A DNA stretch of 64,000 bases from Paenibacillus sinensis (GCF_019904155.1 NZ_JAHCMB010000159.1:39104-103103), one strand, 5' to 3'; shown: positions 38,969-47,826, counted from the first letter of the stretch. Notes: generated from the letters alone by a model not told the origin. Made by a program: numbers and translations.

Positions 38969-39202
38969 ATTTCTTGCAGGAATTTCTCACGGCCTGTCGA
39001 AATTGATTAACTCTATAAGGGCAGCTAACATTTGCGGAGCTGGACGCCGATAATTGTTGGAGAGCAGATTTTCGTGAATCCGGCAGGTGAAGAGGGCCGC
39101 TCGCCCTGTCCCGAACTTGGTTGCTCAAGCTTACTTCTTCATCCTGCGGGATGAGTGGACGGCGGGGCGTAACCGGCCCGAAATTTCTAGGAGGTGCACA
39201 GC

Positions 39203-39688
39203 ATGCCATTAACGCCGCTCGATATACACAACAAGGAGTTTGCCCGGCGGCTCCGAGGTTATGATGAAGACGAGGTCAATGAGTTTCTTGACCAGGTTAT
39301 CAAGGACTACGAGAGTGTCATCCGTGAGAACAAGGAGCTTCATAACCAGCTTCTGGCGCTCCAGGAGCGGCTTGACCATTTCACGAATATCGAAGATACG
39401 CTGTCGAAGACGATCATCGTAGCCCAGGAGGCTGCCGATGAAGTGAAGAACAACGCCAAGAAGGAAGCCCAACTGATCATCAAGGAAGCGGAGAAGAACG
39501 CCGATCGGATCATCAACGAGGCGTTGTCCAAATCCCGCAAGATCGCCATCGAGACCGAAGAGCTGCGCAAGCAGGCTTCGATCTACCGGACCCGGTTCCG
39601 TACGCTTGTGGAAGCGCAGCTGGAGCTGCTGTCCCAGGATGACTGGGACGCGCTGGAGAGCCGCGAGGTCAAAGAAGAGGTATTCTAA
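39203..39688 (+). CDS. divIVA: Septum/pole-placement protein DivIVA
   Basis: DivIVA recognises curved membrane at septa and poles. The 161-residue protein has the conserved N-terminal membrane-binding domain (LTPLDIHNKEFARRLRGYDE, then DEVNEFLDQVIKDYE) and a long coiled coil to about residue 145. Length matches the Bacillus protein. The start is ATG 39203 after TAGGAGGTG; an in-frame GTG at 39194 overlaps that site. The 234-base gap from ylmH suggests its own promoter, which I could not place with confidence. A terminator follows. Confidence 0.95.
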   Translation: MPLTPLDIHNKEFARRLRGYDEDEVNEFLDQVIKDYESVIRENKELHNQLLALQERLDHFTNIEDTLSKTIIVAQEAADEVKNNAKKEAQLIIKEAEKNADRIINEALSKSRKIAIETEELRKQASIYRTRFRTLVEAQLELLSQDDWDALESREVKEEVF

Positions 39689-39770
39689 GGGGAGTTCCAA
39701 GTCGGGACTCGCCATGAACTTATATGCAGCATGCGGCAGCGCAGCCGTATGTTATCGGTCGTACAGCATA

Positions 39771-39809
39771 CGCCGATCGTTCCCGGAAGGGGGAGCGGTC
39801 GGCGCTTTT
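39771..39809 (+). terminator. Terminator after divIVA
   Basis: CGCCGATCG-TTCCC pairs with GGGGAGCGGTCGGCG, with G-T pairs, followed by CTTTTC. The tail is short, so efficiency may be modest. Confidence 0.65.
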
Positions 39810-39857
39810 CGCGTTAATTGTGTTCATTAAGCGGACTTCGATCAGAAGGGGGTGAAC

Positions 39858-40874
39858 TTGGAGGGGATGAAACAAGGCGAAGGGAAGCCTGGCTTTTTCG
39901 TAAACAGCACTGATCGGGGCAAAGACCGGAGTAATACCGGGAAGACGCAGCATGCTTGGGAATCCGCACAGACGCCCCATGACGAAGCATTCAAAAAGCT
40001 GCTGCAAACTTTTTTCGCAGAATTTCTCGAGCTGTTCCTGCCGGAGCTCGCCTGCCAGCTGGATCACGGCCACACCCGCTTTTTGCAGCAGGAACTGCTC
40101 GTTGATATTGTAGGCCAGGAAGCGCGCCAATTGGATCTGCTGCTCGAAACCCGGATTCGCGAGGGCGCCGCCTTTGTACTGGTGCACCTGGAGCCTCAAT
40201 CCTACCGGGACGATGTCTTTCATGAGCGAATGTTCATCTATTTCAGCCGCTTGTTCGAAAGACATCGCAATGAATATAGACTGATCATACCCATTGCAAT
40301 TTTCACAATGGACGACGAGCGGGAGGAACGGGATTCTCTCGTGATGAAATTACCTGAACACGATATTTTGCGGTTTCAATTTCTGCAGGTTAAGCTGAGG
40401 CGGAATAATTGGCGGGATTTTATCAACTCTGATAACCCGGTGGCTGCTGCACTGCTGGGAAAGATGCGATATACTAAGAAGGAAGCCAGGGAACTTCGAA
40501 CGGCTTACTTGCGTATGCTGCTGCGGCTCCGCAGAGAATTGGACGACGCCAGGCTGGCCCTGATTATGTCGATCGCGGATCTGTACTACGGTCCCTCGCA
40601 GGAGGAAGACGAAGCCATTGTCCGCGAGCTGCGTGAGCATGGAGAAGAAGAGGAGGCGAGAGAAATCATGGAATTGATGCCGGCTTGGAAACGCTGGGGG
40701 TATGAGGAAGGCATTGAGCAAGGAATCGAGCAAGGCGTTGAGCAGGGGCGATTAATAGAGAAAGAAAAGGTAGCCCGGAACCTGATTTCGCTCGGACTCG
40801 ATACTCCGACAATCGTCAAGACGACAGGGTTGGATTGTCAGCGGATTGAAGCGATTCGCCAAAAGACTAAATAA
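39858..40874 (+). CDS. Rpn/YhgA-like PD-(D/E)XK nuclease family protein
   Basis: A protein of about 338 residues of the Rpn (recombination-promoting nuclease, putative transposase YhgA-like) family. The PD-(D/E)XK core appears as PHDEAFKKLLQTFF, then QLDLLLETRIREGAAFVLVH and LEPQSYRDDVFHERMFIYFS. The C-terminus has the family's repetitive EGIEQGIEQGVEQGRLIEKE helix followed by a short module (ARNLISLGLDTPTIVKTTGL). E. coli Rpn proteins cut DNA and raise RecA-independent recombination. It lies between divIVA and the ileS leader, a slot that in Bacillus holds no such gene. GTG 39852, TTG 39858 and ATG 39867 are all possible starts; TTG has the best distance from AAGGGGG. Confidence 0.85.
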   Translation: MEGMKQGEGKPGFFVNSTDRGKDRSNTGKTQHAWESAQTPHDEAFKKLLQTFFAEFLELFLPELACQLDHGHTRFLQQELLVDIVGQEARQLDLLLETRIREGAAFVLVHLEPQSYRDDVFHERMFIYFSRLFERHRNEYRLIIPIAIFTMDDEREERDSLVMKLPEHDILRFQFLQVKLRRNNWRDFINSDNPVAAALLGKMRYTKKEARELRTAYLRMLLRLRRELDDARLALIMSIADLYYGPSQEEDEAIVRELREHGEEEEAREIMELMPAWKRWGYEEGIEQGIEQGVEQGRLIEKEKVARNLISLGLDTPTIVKTTGLDCQRIEAIRQKTK

Positions 40875-40893
40875 TGACTATATCGCCTGCCTG

Positions 40894-40922
40894 TTGACAT
40901 TTAACGTCAAAGAGGCTATAAC
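40894..40922 (+). promoter_or_regulatory. SigA promoter of ileS
   Basis: TTGACA at 40894-40899, a 17-base spacer, and TATAAC at 40917-40922. It sits just upstream of the T-box leader. Confidence 0.8.
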
Positions 40923-40929
40923 TATAACA

Positions 40930-41236
40930 TATCTGAAACGTAACATATGAATTCGATGACGGGACAAGTACGCCATGGCTGTGATCCCCAGAGAGTCGGC
41001 ATCTTGCTGCAAGCCGATGTTCATCCCATGCCGGAATATCTTCCCCAAGAAGCGAGTCTGAAGCGGACACCAAGTCTGTGCGTAAGGCGAGCCGTTAACC
41101 GGACGTTACACCGGACCCGCGTAACTTGCGCGGGAGCTGAGATCGCGATTGTCTCGGGCCGTTCAGGCTGAGTCAGCGCGGAATTAGGGTGGTATCGCGA
41201 GCGTCGCCTCGCCCCTTAGGGGGCGGGGCGTTATTT
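40930..41236 (+). promoter_or_regulatory. T-box leader controlling ileS
   Basis: The T-box sequence AGGGTGGTATCGCGA lies at 41186-41200; its TGGT can pair with the ACCA end of uncharged tRNA. The stem I apical motifs are visible around 40990-41030 (AGAGAGTCGGCA and GCTGCAAGCCGATG). ATC at 41038-41040 is a plausible isoleucine specifier codon. A GC hairpin at 41205-41230 followed by TTATTT is the terminator that charged tRNA would allow to form. Uncharged tRNA-Ile would therefore raise ileS expression. Confidence 0.88.
41205..41236 (+). terminator. Attenuator hairpin of the ileS T-box
   Basis: CGCCTCGCCCC pairs with GGGGCGGGGCG (one T-G pair) around TTAG, followed by TTATTT. Confidence 0.75.
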
Positions 41237-41252
41237 GCGTTTGCGGGGCGAC

Positions 41253-41651
41253 ATCCCCCTAAATCCCCCTTTGTAAGGGGGACCCCAAGGGCTGCGCCCT
41301 CTGGACACCCGCAATTTTTGGTTGTTCAGCGGGGTGTGGCGCACTTGGGGGAGGGGTGTGGTGCGGGGAGCGGCCTTTCTCGCGCATTCCCCTGGCGGGG
41401 AACGCGCTCGTGGCCTTACATGCGCTGTCCGGCAGCGCGCGTCCCCACCCCGCGCGCCTGAGGCCCCTCGCGAAGCTGCCCCTAGCGGGGAGCGCAGCTC
41501 GGGTGCCACAGTAGAGCGGCCGCTTGCGGCAAGCGGGCATACCGCCAACGCAACTCAAACCCCGCCTCTGCCCCGGATATCGACAACTTTCCGGGTGTCC
41601 AGAGGGCGGGAGCCCTTGGAGTCCCCCTTGGCAAGGGGGATTGAGGGGGAT
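41253..41651. repeat. About 400-bp element with 60-bp terminal inverted repeats
   Basis: The left arm (41253-41311, starting ATCCCCCTAAATCCCCCTT and ending GGACACCCG) is nearly the reverse complement of the right arm (41592-41651, starting CGGGTGTCCAGAGGG and ending GAGGGGGAT). Each arm contains a smaller palindrome of the CCCCCTT-n-AAGGGGG type. The interior is GC-rich, has no credible gene, and holds shorter palindromes. It resembles a non-autonomous miniature element. It separates the T-box terminator from the ileS start. Confidence 0.8.
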
Positions 41652-41688
41652 CGACAAGGGATCGAAATTTTTAAGGAGTTGACTTAGG

Positions 41689-44600
41689 ATGCAAAAAGTA
41701 GATATCAAAGAAAAAGCGCGAGACCGTGACGTCCGCATCTTGAAGAAATGGAACGAGGAGAATACATTCCGCAGATCGATTGATAACCGCGAAGGCAAGC
41801 CGAACTATGTTTTCTACGAAGGCCCGCCGACTGCTAACGGCGCGCCGCATATCGGTCATGTGCTGGGTCGCGTAATCAAGGACTTCATCGGCCGCTATCA
41901 GACGATGAAGGGCTATCGCGTCGTCCGCAAAGCAGGCTGGGATACGCACGGCCTGCCGGTCGAGCTGGGCGTGGAGAAACAGCTCGGCATCTCCGGCAAG
42001 CAGGAGATCGAAGCTTATGGCGTGGAGAAATTCATCAAGAAGTGTAAAGACAGCGTCTTTAACTACGAGAAGCAGTGGCGCGAATTTACGGAAGCGATCG
42101 GGTACTGGACCGATCTCGACAACCCATACGTGACCCTGAACAACACCTACATCGAGAGCGTATGGAACATTCTGGCGACGGTTCATGACAAAGGACTGCT
42201 GTACCGCGGGCACCGCGTCAGCCCTTACTGCCCAAGCTGCCAGACGACGCTGAGCTCGCATGAAGTGGCGCAAGGCTATAAGACCGTCAAGGACCTCAGC
42301 GCCACAGCCAAATTCAAGCTGGATGACAGCGGTGAATATGTGTTGGCTTGGACGACGACGCCTTGGACGCTGCCGGCGCATATGGCGCTTGCGGTTAATC
42401 CGGAAATGGATTATGTGCGCGTCGAGCAGGAAGACGGCGTATACATCATGGCCAAGAATCTGGTCGAAGAAGTTGCCAAAGGCGACCACAAGGTGCTGTC
42501 CGAGCTGAAAGGCTCCGAACTGGTCGGCAAAACATACCAGCCGCCGTTCAGCTATATCAAGGCCGAGCGCAGCAATGTCATCGTCGGCGCTTCGTTCGTA
42601 ACGGATGCCAGCGGTACCGGTATCGTACACATGGCACCGGCACACGGCGAGGATGACTACAAGACCTGCCGCGAGAACGGCATCAGCTTCGTGAACGTAG
42701 TTGACGCTTCGGGCAAGTACACGGATATGGTAACGGATTTTGCCGGACGCTTCGTGAAGGACTGCGACCTTGACATCGTCAAGGCGCTTTCGGAGAAAGG
42801 ATTGCTCTACGGCAAGGAAAAATACGAGCACAGCTATCCGTTCTGCTGGCGCTGCGATACCCCGCTGCTGTATTACGCAACGGACAGTTGGTTTATTGCC
42901 ACAACGGCCATCAAGGATCAGCTGATCGCCAACAACAATGGCGTAGACTGGTATCCGGGACATGTACGCGAAGGCCGTTTCGGCAAGTTCCTCGACGAGC
43001 TTGTGGATTGGAACATCAGCCGCAACCGCTATTGGGGCACTCCGCTGAACGTCTGGGTCTGCCAGGAGACGGGCAAGGAATTCGCGCCGCACAGCATTGC
43101 ACAGCTGAGAGAAATGGCCATCGGCGATGTGCCGGAGGACATCGAGCTGCATAAGCCGTATGTGGATGAAATCAAGCTGCGCAGCCCGTTCAAGGAAGGC
43201 GCGGAAATGGTCCGCACCTCCGAAGTGATCGACGTCTGGTTCGACAGCGGCTCGATGCCGTTCGCGCAGAGCCATTATCCGTTCGAGAACGAGGATAAGC
43301 TGGAGGATCAGTATCCGGCGGATATGATCTGCGAAGGCATCGACCAGACGCGCGGCTGGTTCTACAGCCTGCTGGCGGTGTCCACGCTGTTCAAGGGCAA
43401 GGCGCCTTACAAAGCGGTTATCGCAACCGGCCACATTCTCGACGAGAACGGCCAGAAGATGTCCAAATCCAAGGGCAATGTCATCAACCCTTGGGATATC
43501 ATGAATGAATATGGCACCGACGCCTTCCGGTGGGCAATTCTGTCGGACAGCGCGCCGTGGAACAACAAGCGTTTCTCCCGCGGCCTTGTGGGAGAGAGTA
43601 AATCCAAGGTCGTCGACACGCTGGTCAACACCCATTCGTTCCTGACCTTGTATGCCGGAATTGACGGCTACGATCCGGCCCAGCATCCTTTTAAGCTCTC
43701 GAACCACAAGCTGGATCGCTGGATTCTGTCCCGTCTGAACAGCCTGATCCTGGTCGTGGACAAAGGACTTGCGGTCAATGACTTCGTCAACTCATCCAAA
43801 GCGATTGAGAACTTCATCGACGAGCTGAGCAATTGGTATATCCGCCGTTCGCGCGACCGGTTCTGGGGCAGCGGTCTCGGCGAAGAGAAGCTGGACGCTT
43901 ACCGCACGCTGACTCATGTTCTGCTGACGACTGCGAAGATTGTGGCGCCGTTCATGCCGATGCTGGCCGAGGATATCTTCGTCAACCTGGGCGGAGGCGA
44001 AAGCGTGCATCTGGCCGACTATCCGGCTGCGGACGAGAGTCTGATCGATACGGAGCTGGAGCGGAGTATGGAGAGCGCGCGGAACATCGTCGAGCTGGCG
44101 CGCAATGTCCGGAACGAGACGGGAATCAAGACCCGGCAGCCGCTGTCCGAGCTCATCGTTTCGATTGACCAGAGCTTCAGCGTTGCGGATTACGAGGAAA
44201 TCATCAAGGATGAGATCAACGTCAAGAACATCGTGCTGGAGACGAGCGACAGCGGATTTGTCGATTTCACGCTCAAGCTGAACCTGAAGGTCGCCGGTAA
44301 AAAATACGGCAAAAACGTCGGCTTCATCCAGGGCTTCCTGAAGTCCATGGACAGCGACGCAACCCGTGAGGCGGTTCAAAGCGGTCAACTGTCGCTCACT
44401 TCACCGGAAGGCGAGGAACTGAAGATCACCGCGGATGAGCTGCTGATCGACAAGCAGGCCAAGCCGGGCTTCGCTTCCGCTTCCGGCTACGGAATCACTG
44501 TAGCGCTGAATACGGAAATTACGCCGAAGCTTGAGCAGGAAGGCTGGGTTCGCGAAGTGATCCGTGCAGTGCAGGATTACCGCAAACGGCTCGATCTGCC

Positions 44601-44778
44601 GATCGACAAGCGCATAGCGCTGTCGCTTAATGTGGATGCCGAGCTGAAAGAGGCGGTTGCCGCTTTTGAAAATGTCCTGAGAGAGAATGTCCTCGTGACG
44701 ACTGTCAGTTTCATTGACGATCTGGTGCCGGAGACGGTAGATATCGGCGGCAAAACAATCGGGATTCTGATCGGGTAA
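41689..44778 (+). CDS. ileS: Isoleucyl-tRNA synthetase, type 2 (eukaryote-like)
   Basis: IleRS charges tRNA-Ile. The 1029-residue protein is longer than the usual Bacillus enzyme (about 920). It carries motifs of the type 2 group: YEGPPTANG, the HIGH box in PHIGHVLGRVIKD (about residue 55), MKGYRVVRKAGWDTHGLPVE, and KMSKSKGN (near 597). Type 1 enzymes read HDGPPYANG and PGWDCHGLPIE instead. The editing domain spans about 190-400 (WTTTPWTLPAH). Type 2 enzymes are known to tolerate mupirocin, so reduced sensitivity is predicted, not shown. The start is ATG 41689 after AAGGAG. It is controlled by a T-box, now 450 bases away because of an inserted repeat element. Confidence 0.93.
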   Translation: MQKVDIKEKARDRDVRILKKWNEENTFRRSIDNREGKPNYVFYEGPPTANGAPHIGHVLGRVIKDFIGRYQTMKGYRVVRKAGWDTHGLPVELGVEKQLGISGKQEIEAYGVEKFIKKCKDSVFNYEKQWREFTEAIGYWTDLDNPYVTLNNTYIESVWNILATVHDKGLLYRGHRVSPYCPSCQTTLSSHEVAQGYKTVKDLSATAKFKLDDSGEYVLAWTTTPWTLPAHMALAVNPEMDYVRVEQEDGVYIMAKNLVEEVAKGDHKVLSELKGSELVGKTYQPPFSYIKAERSNVIVGASFVTDASGTGIVHMAPAHGEDDYKTCRENGISFVNVVDASGKYTDMVTDFAGRFVKDCDLDIVKALSEKGLLYGKEKYEHSYPFCWRCDTPLLYYATDSWFIATTAIKDQLIANNNGVDWYPGHVREGRFGKFLDELVDWNISRNRYWGTPLNVWVCQETGKEFAPHSIAQLREMAIGDVPEDIELHKPYVDEIKLRSPFKEGAEMVRTSEVIDVWFDSGSMPFAQSHYPFENEDKLEDQYPADMICEGIDQTRGWFYSLLAVSTLFKGKAPYKAVIATGHILDENGQKMSKSKGNVINPWDIMNEYGTDAFRWAILSDSAPWNNKRFSRGLVGESKSKVVDTLVNTHSFLTLYAGIDGYDPAQHPFKLSNHKLDRWILSRLNSLILVVDKGLAVNDFVNSSKAIENFIDELSNWYIRRSRDRFWGSGLGEEKLDAYRTLTHVLLTTAKIVAPFMPMLAEDIFVNLGGGESVHLADYPAADESLIDTELERSMESARNIVELARNVRNETGIKTRQPLSELIVSIDQSFSVADYEEIIKDEINVKNIVLETSDSGFVDFTLKLNLKVAGKKYGKNVGFIQGFLKSMDSDATREAVQSGQLSLTSPEGEELKITADELLIDKQAKPGFASASGYGITVALNTEITPKLEQEGWVREVIRAVQDYRKRLDLPIDKRIALSLNVDAELKEAVAAFENVLRENVLVTTVSFIDDLVPETVDIGGKTIGILIG

Positions 44779-44878
44779 AGACGGCGAATGACCTGTCCCC
44801 AAAGCGCATATACTAGGGAAGAAAGGTTCGCAGACGTATAACTTGCGGGGGAGCGGATGGAAGCTCCTGCCCGAAAGT

Positions 44879-44923
44879 GACGAGTCCCGGGGGAAGGAGT
44901 GCCCTCCTTCCCCCGGGCTCGTC
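44879..44923 (+). terminator. Long GC hairpin after ileS
   Basis: GACGAGTCCCGGGGGAAGGAG pairs with CTCCTTCCCCCGGGCTCGTC around TGCC with one bulge. The following TTACGTT is a weak T-tract, so it may be a terminator or an RNA-stabilising hairpin. Confidence 0.6.
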
Positions 44924-44959
44924 TTACGTTGCGGCGCTAAAGGGACGGAGGCAGGAGTC

Positions 44960-45352
44960 ATGAGTAAGCCGAACGGTCGGGAGCCAGGCCGATACCCGAA
45001 GTCCGAACAGGACAAAGGATTGAATATGCCACCGGCAAGGCAGCCCGATCTCCCTGACCCGGAGAAGCTGGACGCGGTATACCGGTTCGCGACAGGCTGG
45101 GCGCAGCGGATGGAGAAATCGCGAGTCATGGAATATACGGAGCTGCTGTATTCTCCTTGGCGGCTGATCTGGCTAAACTTGCTTTCGGGAACGGCGCGGG
45201 GGGTTGGAATCGCAATCGGGTTTACCTTTTTCGCGGCAACCATTATCTATGTACTACAGGTGCTTGGGGCTCTCAATCTGCCGATCATCGGGGATTATAT
45301 CGCGGATATCGTGCGCATTGTACAGCATCAGCTTCAATTGAATACGTACTGA
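44960..45352 (+). CDS. DUF5665 domain-containing membrane protein
   Basis: A 130-residue protein with a polar N-terminal half and one strongly hydrophobic segment (ARGVGIAIGFTFFAATIIYVL, about residues 78-99) followed by a shorter one (LNLPIIGDYIADIV). The pattern WRLIWLNLLSGTARGVGIAI fits the DUF5665 family of Firmicutes. No function is known. The start is ATG 44960 behind GGCAGGAG. It converges on yteA and shares the terminator between them. Confidence 0.7.
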   Translation: MSKPNGREPGRYPKSEQDKGLNMPPARQPDLPDPEKLDAVYRFATGWAQRMEKSRVMEYTELLYSPWRLIWLNLLSGTARGVGIAIGFTFFAATIIYVLQVLGALNLPIIGDYIADIVRIVQHQLQLNTY

Positions 45353-45354
45353 CA

Positions 45355-45389
45355 GGGAGCAGCCGTACGGCTACTCCCTCTCACTTTTT
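45355..45389. terminator. Convergent terminator between the DUF5665 gene and yteA
   Basis: GGGAG-C-AGCCG pairs with CGGCT-A-CTCCC, followed by TCTCACTTTTT on the plus strand. The hairpin overlaps the yteA stop codon, so it may serve both directions. Confidence 0.65.
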
Positions 45390-46102
45390 CCGCCATATGG
45401 ATCGAGGAGGAAATCTCCCTCTCCACTATCCAAATAGCGTTTATATTGCGGCCCCCCGATCACGGTTACTTCGGTTCCGGTAATGTCGGTGGCGATGAAG
45501 TTTTCCCAGGGCTCCACCCAGCCGTCCGGGTCATCTGCTTCGATTTCCATGTTGTTGTACGAATCGACATTGCTGCTCTCCGCCATTGCCGGGGAGTTCG
45601 AGCTTCCGTAGCTTTCGACGATCTGCCAGGCATCCTCACCGTCGAAGCCGCTGTATTCATGCTCATCCATGCTGGTTCGTCCAAAGGGCGGCGCTAAGAA
45701 TTCCTCTTCCACCGGCCGGGTATGCGGCTTCTCCTGCCTTGGACTGTGGTCCTTCAGATACCGGGCGGTGGGAAGGGCGTTAAGCCGCTCATATGGGATG
45801 GGCTTGCCGGTCGCGGCGCAGATACCGTAGGTTCCGTCTTCCATAGCCTTAAGCGCTTCTTCGATCGCAATCAGCTCTAGCTCCTCGCGCTCCTGGATGG
45901 AGATATCCATGGAACGATGATAGAGATCGGTGGCGGCATCAGCCGGGTGATTATCGATTTCGGTTAAATCGCCGCTCATATCGCGCATGGAATCCTCCAG
46001 GCCATGATTGTCAAGGTCCTGCAGTCTGGAACGGATATCCTCCCGCTGCGCGATCAGGCGGCTGCGTAATTCCGCGAGCTGTTCGGGGGTCAGGTGATTC
46101 AT
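45371..46102 (-). CDS. yteA: YteA family TraR/DksA-like sporulation protein
   Basis: A 243-residue protein whose first 130 residues form a DksA/TraR-type coiled coil and degenerate zinc-finger motif (EEALKAMEDGTYGICAATGK, PIPYERLNALPTARYLKDHS). Only one of the four zinc-finger Cys positions is kept, as is usual in the YteA family, so zinc binding is unlikely. The C-terminal half is acidic (SFDGEDAWQIVESYGSSN onward) and ends with a conserved TGTEVTVIGGPQYKRY segment. The start is the ATG at 46100-46102 behind AAAGGAGAG. It is the only complete minus-strand gene in the window and is divergent from lspA. Confidence 0.85.
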   Translation of the reverse strand: MNHLTPEQLAELRSRLIAQREDIRSRLQDLDNHGLEDSMRDMSGDLTEIDNHPADAATDLYHRSMDISIQEREELELIAIEEALKAMEDGTYGICAATGKPIPYERLNALPTARYLKDHSPRQEKPHTRPVEEEFLAPPFGRTSMDEHEYSGFDGEDAWQIVESYGSSNSPAMAESSNVDSYNNMEIEADDPDGWVEPWENFIATDITGTEVTVIGGPQYKRYLDSGEGDFLLDPYGGKSERE

Positions 46103-46253
46103 GAGATCATCTCTCCTTTACGTCTCGGACGAACGCCGCTGAGGTGGCGCATATGCGGCCTTGTCTTCTTTGCTTAGGGTAGCCGTTTAACGCCTCTTTT
46201 ACTAAATCAACATTTTCATGCCTTTCCCAAAATAACCTGACGAACAGGCCCAA

Positions 46254-46283
46254 TGGACGGGTTCTCAAGGCCTGTGCTACAAT
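46254..46283 (+). promoter_or_regulatory. Probable SigA promoter of lspA
   Basis: TGGACG at 46254-46259 and TACAAT at 46278-46283 are separated by 18 bases, about 65 bases before the lspA start. Confidence 0.55.
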
Positions 46284-46350
46284 ATATAAGCCGCAATATG
46301 CATTTGAATCGGCTTCAAAAGGGACAATTAGAACGGAGTGACGAACTGAA

Positions 46351-46854
46351 GTGATCTATTATCTGATCGCGCTGATTATGTTTCTGCTTGACCAGGGAAC
46401 CAAATATTTGATTTCCACCCGCCTTGCAATCGGTGAACAAATTCCGGTGATCGGGAACTTTTTTGTCATTACCTCGCACCGAAACCTTGGCGCCGCGTTC
46501 AGCATTCTGCAGAACCAGCGCTGGTTCCTCGTTGTGGTCACGATTGTCGTATTGGCAGGTATCGTATGGTATATAAACAAGCTGAAAAATACGCGGCGTC
46601 TGCTGTCCACAGCGCTTGCACTTGTGCTCGGGGGTGCGTTCGGCAATTTTATCGACCGGCTGCTGACAGGCAAGGTTGTCGATTTTCTGATGTTCAACTT
46701 CGGCAGCTATACGTTCCCGATCTTTAATGTCGCGGATTCCTGTATTGTCATCGGGGTTGCCCTGATCATTCTGGACTCTCTGCTGGATATGCGGGGCAGC
46801 CAGACGGAAGTGGTCGAAGTGAAGGAAACTAACGATCCGCAGGGAAAGGAATGA
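46351..46854 (+). CDS. lspA: Lipoprotein signal peptidase
   Basis: Signal peptidase II removes signal peptides from diacylglyceryl-modified prolipoproteins such as the OppA protein of this window. The 167-residue protein has four membrane helices and both catalytic Asp motifs: GNFIDRLLTGKVVDFLMF (near residue 91) and FNVADSCIVIGV (near 125). The NLGAAFSI motif is near residue 49. The start is a GTG at 46351 behind ACGGAGTG. It is six bases before the pseudouridine synthase gene, the order seen in Bacillus (lsp-ylyB). Confidence 0.95.
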   Translation: MIYYLIALIMFLLDQGTKYLISTRLAIGEQIPVIGNFFVITSHRNLGAAFSILQNQRWFLVVVTIVVLAGIVWYINKLKNTRRLLSTALALVLGGAFGNFIDRLLTGKVVDFLMFNFGSYTFPIFNVADSCIVIGVALIILDSLLDMRGSQTEVVEVKETNDPQGKE

Positions 46855-46860
46855 AGCGCT

Positions 46861-47826
46861 TTGGTTAAGGACGACCGCAATGAGCGGATGGAGGACGAGG
46901 CCGCAGAAGCTGCGGTGGCCATCTGGACCGTTCAGGAGGAGTACGCCCGCGAACGCATCGACAAATATATAACCGAGTCTTGGGAGGAGGAAATCTCCCG
47001 CTCTCAGGTACAGCAATGGATTGAAGGCGGATACGTAACGGTCGGAGGGCGTCCGGTCAAAGCCAATTACAAGCTGGCAGCCGGGGATGAAATTGCCGTT
47101 ACCGTTCCTGAGCCTGCGGCGTCGGAGCTGACGCCTGAAGCGATCCCGCTGGACGTTGCTTATGAAGATTCGGACGTGATCGTCGTCAACAAGCCGCGCG
47201 GCATGGTTGTGCATCCGGCTGCCGGTCATCCCTCGGGAACTCTTGTCAATGCCCTGATGTACCATTGCAAGGATTTATCGGGCATAGGCGGCGAGATTCG
47301 GCCGGGCATTGTCCACCGGATCGACAAGGATACGTCGGGCCTTATTATGGCGGCGAAGAATGATGCCAGCCACAATTCGCTGGCGGCGCAGCTGAAGGCC
47401 CATAGCGTGACCCGCCAGTACTTGGCAGTTGTTCAGGGCAATATGGCGCATGATCAGGGAACGGTGGACGCGCCGATTGGCCGTGACCCCCATGACCGCA
47501 AGCTGTATACCGTAACGGAGAAGAACAGCAAGCATGCGATTACCCATTTTACGGTGCTGGAACGGTTCGGCGATTGTACGCTGCTGCAGCTGCAGCTGGA
47601 GACCGGGCGGACACATCAAATCCGCGTGCATATGAAATTCATCGGTCACCCGCTGGTGGGAGACCCGGTATACGGGCGGAGCAAAGGTATCCACATGGAA
47701 GGCGGACAGGCTCTGCACGCCGCCGTACTGGGGTTTGTGCATCCGTCCTCGGGAGAGTATCTGGAGTTCTCCGCACCGCTGCCGGGGGATATGGAAGAAC
47801 TGCTGATCCGGCTGCGGAGCAGATAA
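46861..47826 (+). CDS. ylyB: RluD-family rRNA/tRNA pseudouridine synthase
   Basis: A 321-residue pseudouridine synthase of the RluA/RluD family: N-terminal S4 domain (RIDKYITESWEEEISRSQVQ, GGYVTVGGRPVKANYKLAAG), then the catalytic domain with GIVHRIDKDTSGLIMAAKND (catalytic Asp, near residue 150) and ETGRTHQIRVHMKFIGHPLV near 245. It isomerises uridine in RNA; by position it corresponds to Bacillus ylyB, whose exact target is set by family. The start is TTG 46861 after AAAGGA, with ATG 46888 as a shorter alternative. It is co-transcribed with lspA. Confidence 0.9.
   Translation: MVKDDRNERMEDEAAEAAVAIWTVQEEYARERIDKYITESWEEEISRSQVQQWIEGGYVTVGGRPVKANYKLAAGDEIAVTVPEPAASELTPEAIPLDVAYEDSDVIVVNKPRGMVVHPAAGHPSGTLVNALMYHCKDLSGIGGEIRPGIVHRIDKDTSGLIMAAKNDASHNSLAAQLKAHSVTRQYLAVVQGNMAHDQGTVDAPIGRDPHDRKLYTVTEKNSKHAITHFTVLERFGDCTLLQLQLETGRTHQIRVHMKFIGHPLVGDPVYGRSKGIHMEGGQALHAAVLGFVHPSSGEYLEFSAPLPGDMEELLIRLRSR

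Noticed and set aside
41259..41798. Overlapping ORFs on both strands inside the inverted-repeat element
   Set aside because: They arise from GC-rich repeats; no ribosome site and no domain.
41671..43707. Open frame of 678 codons antisense to ileS
   Set aside because: It is a shadow of biased codon use in ileS; the composition is not protein-like and no start signal is present.
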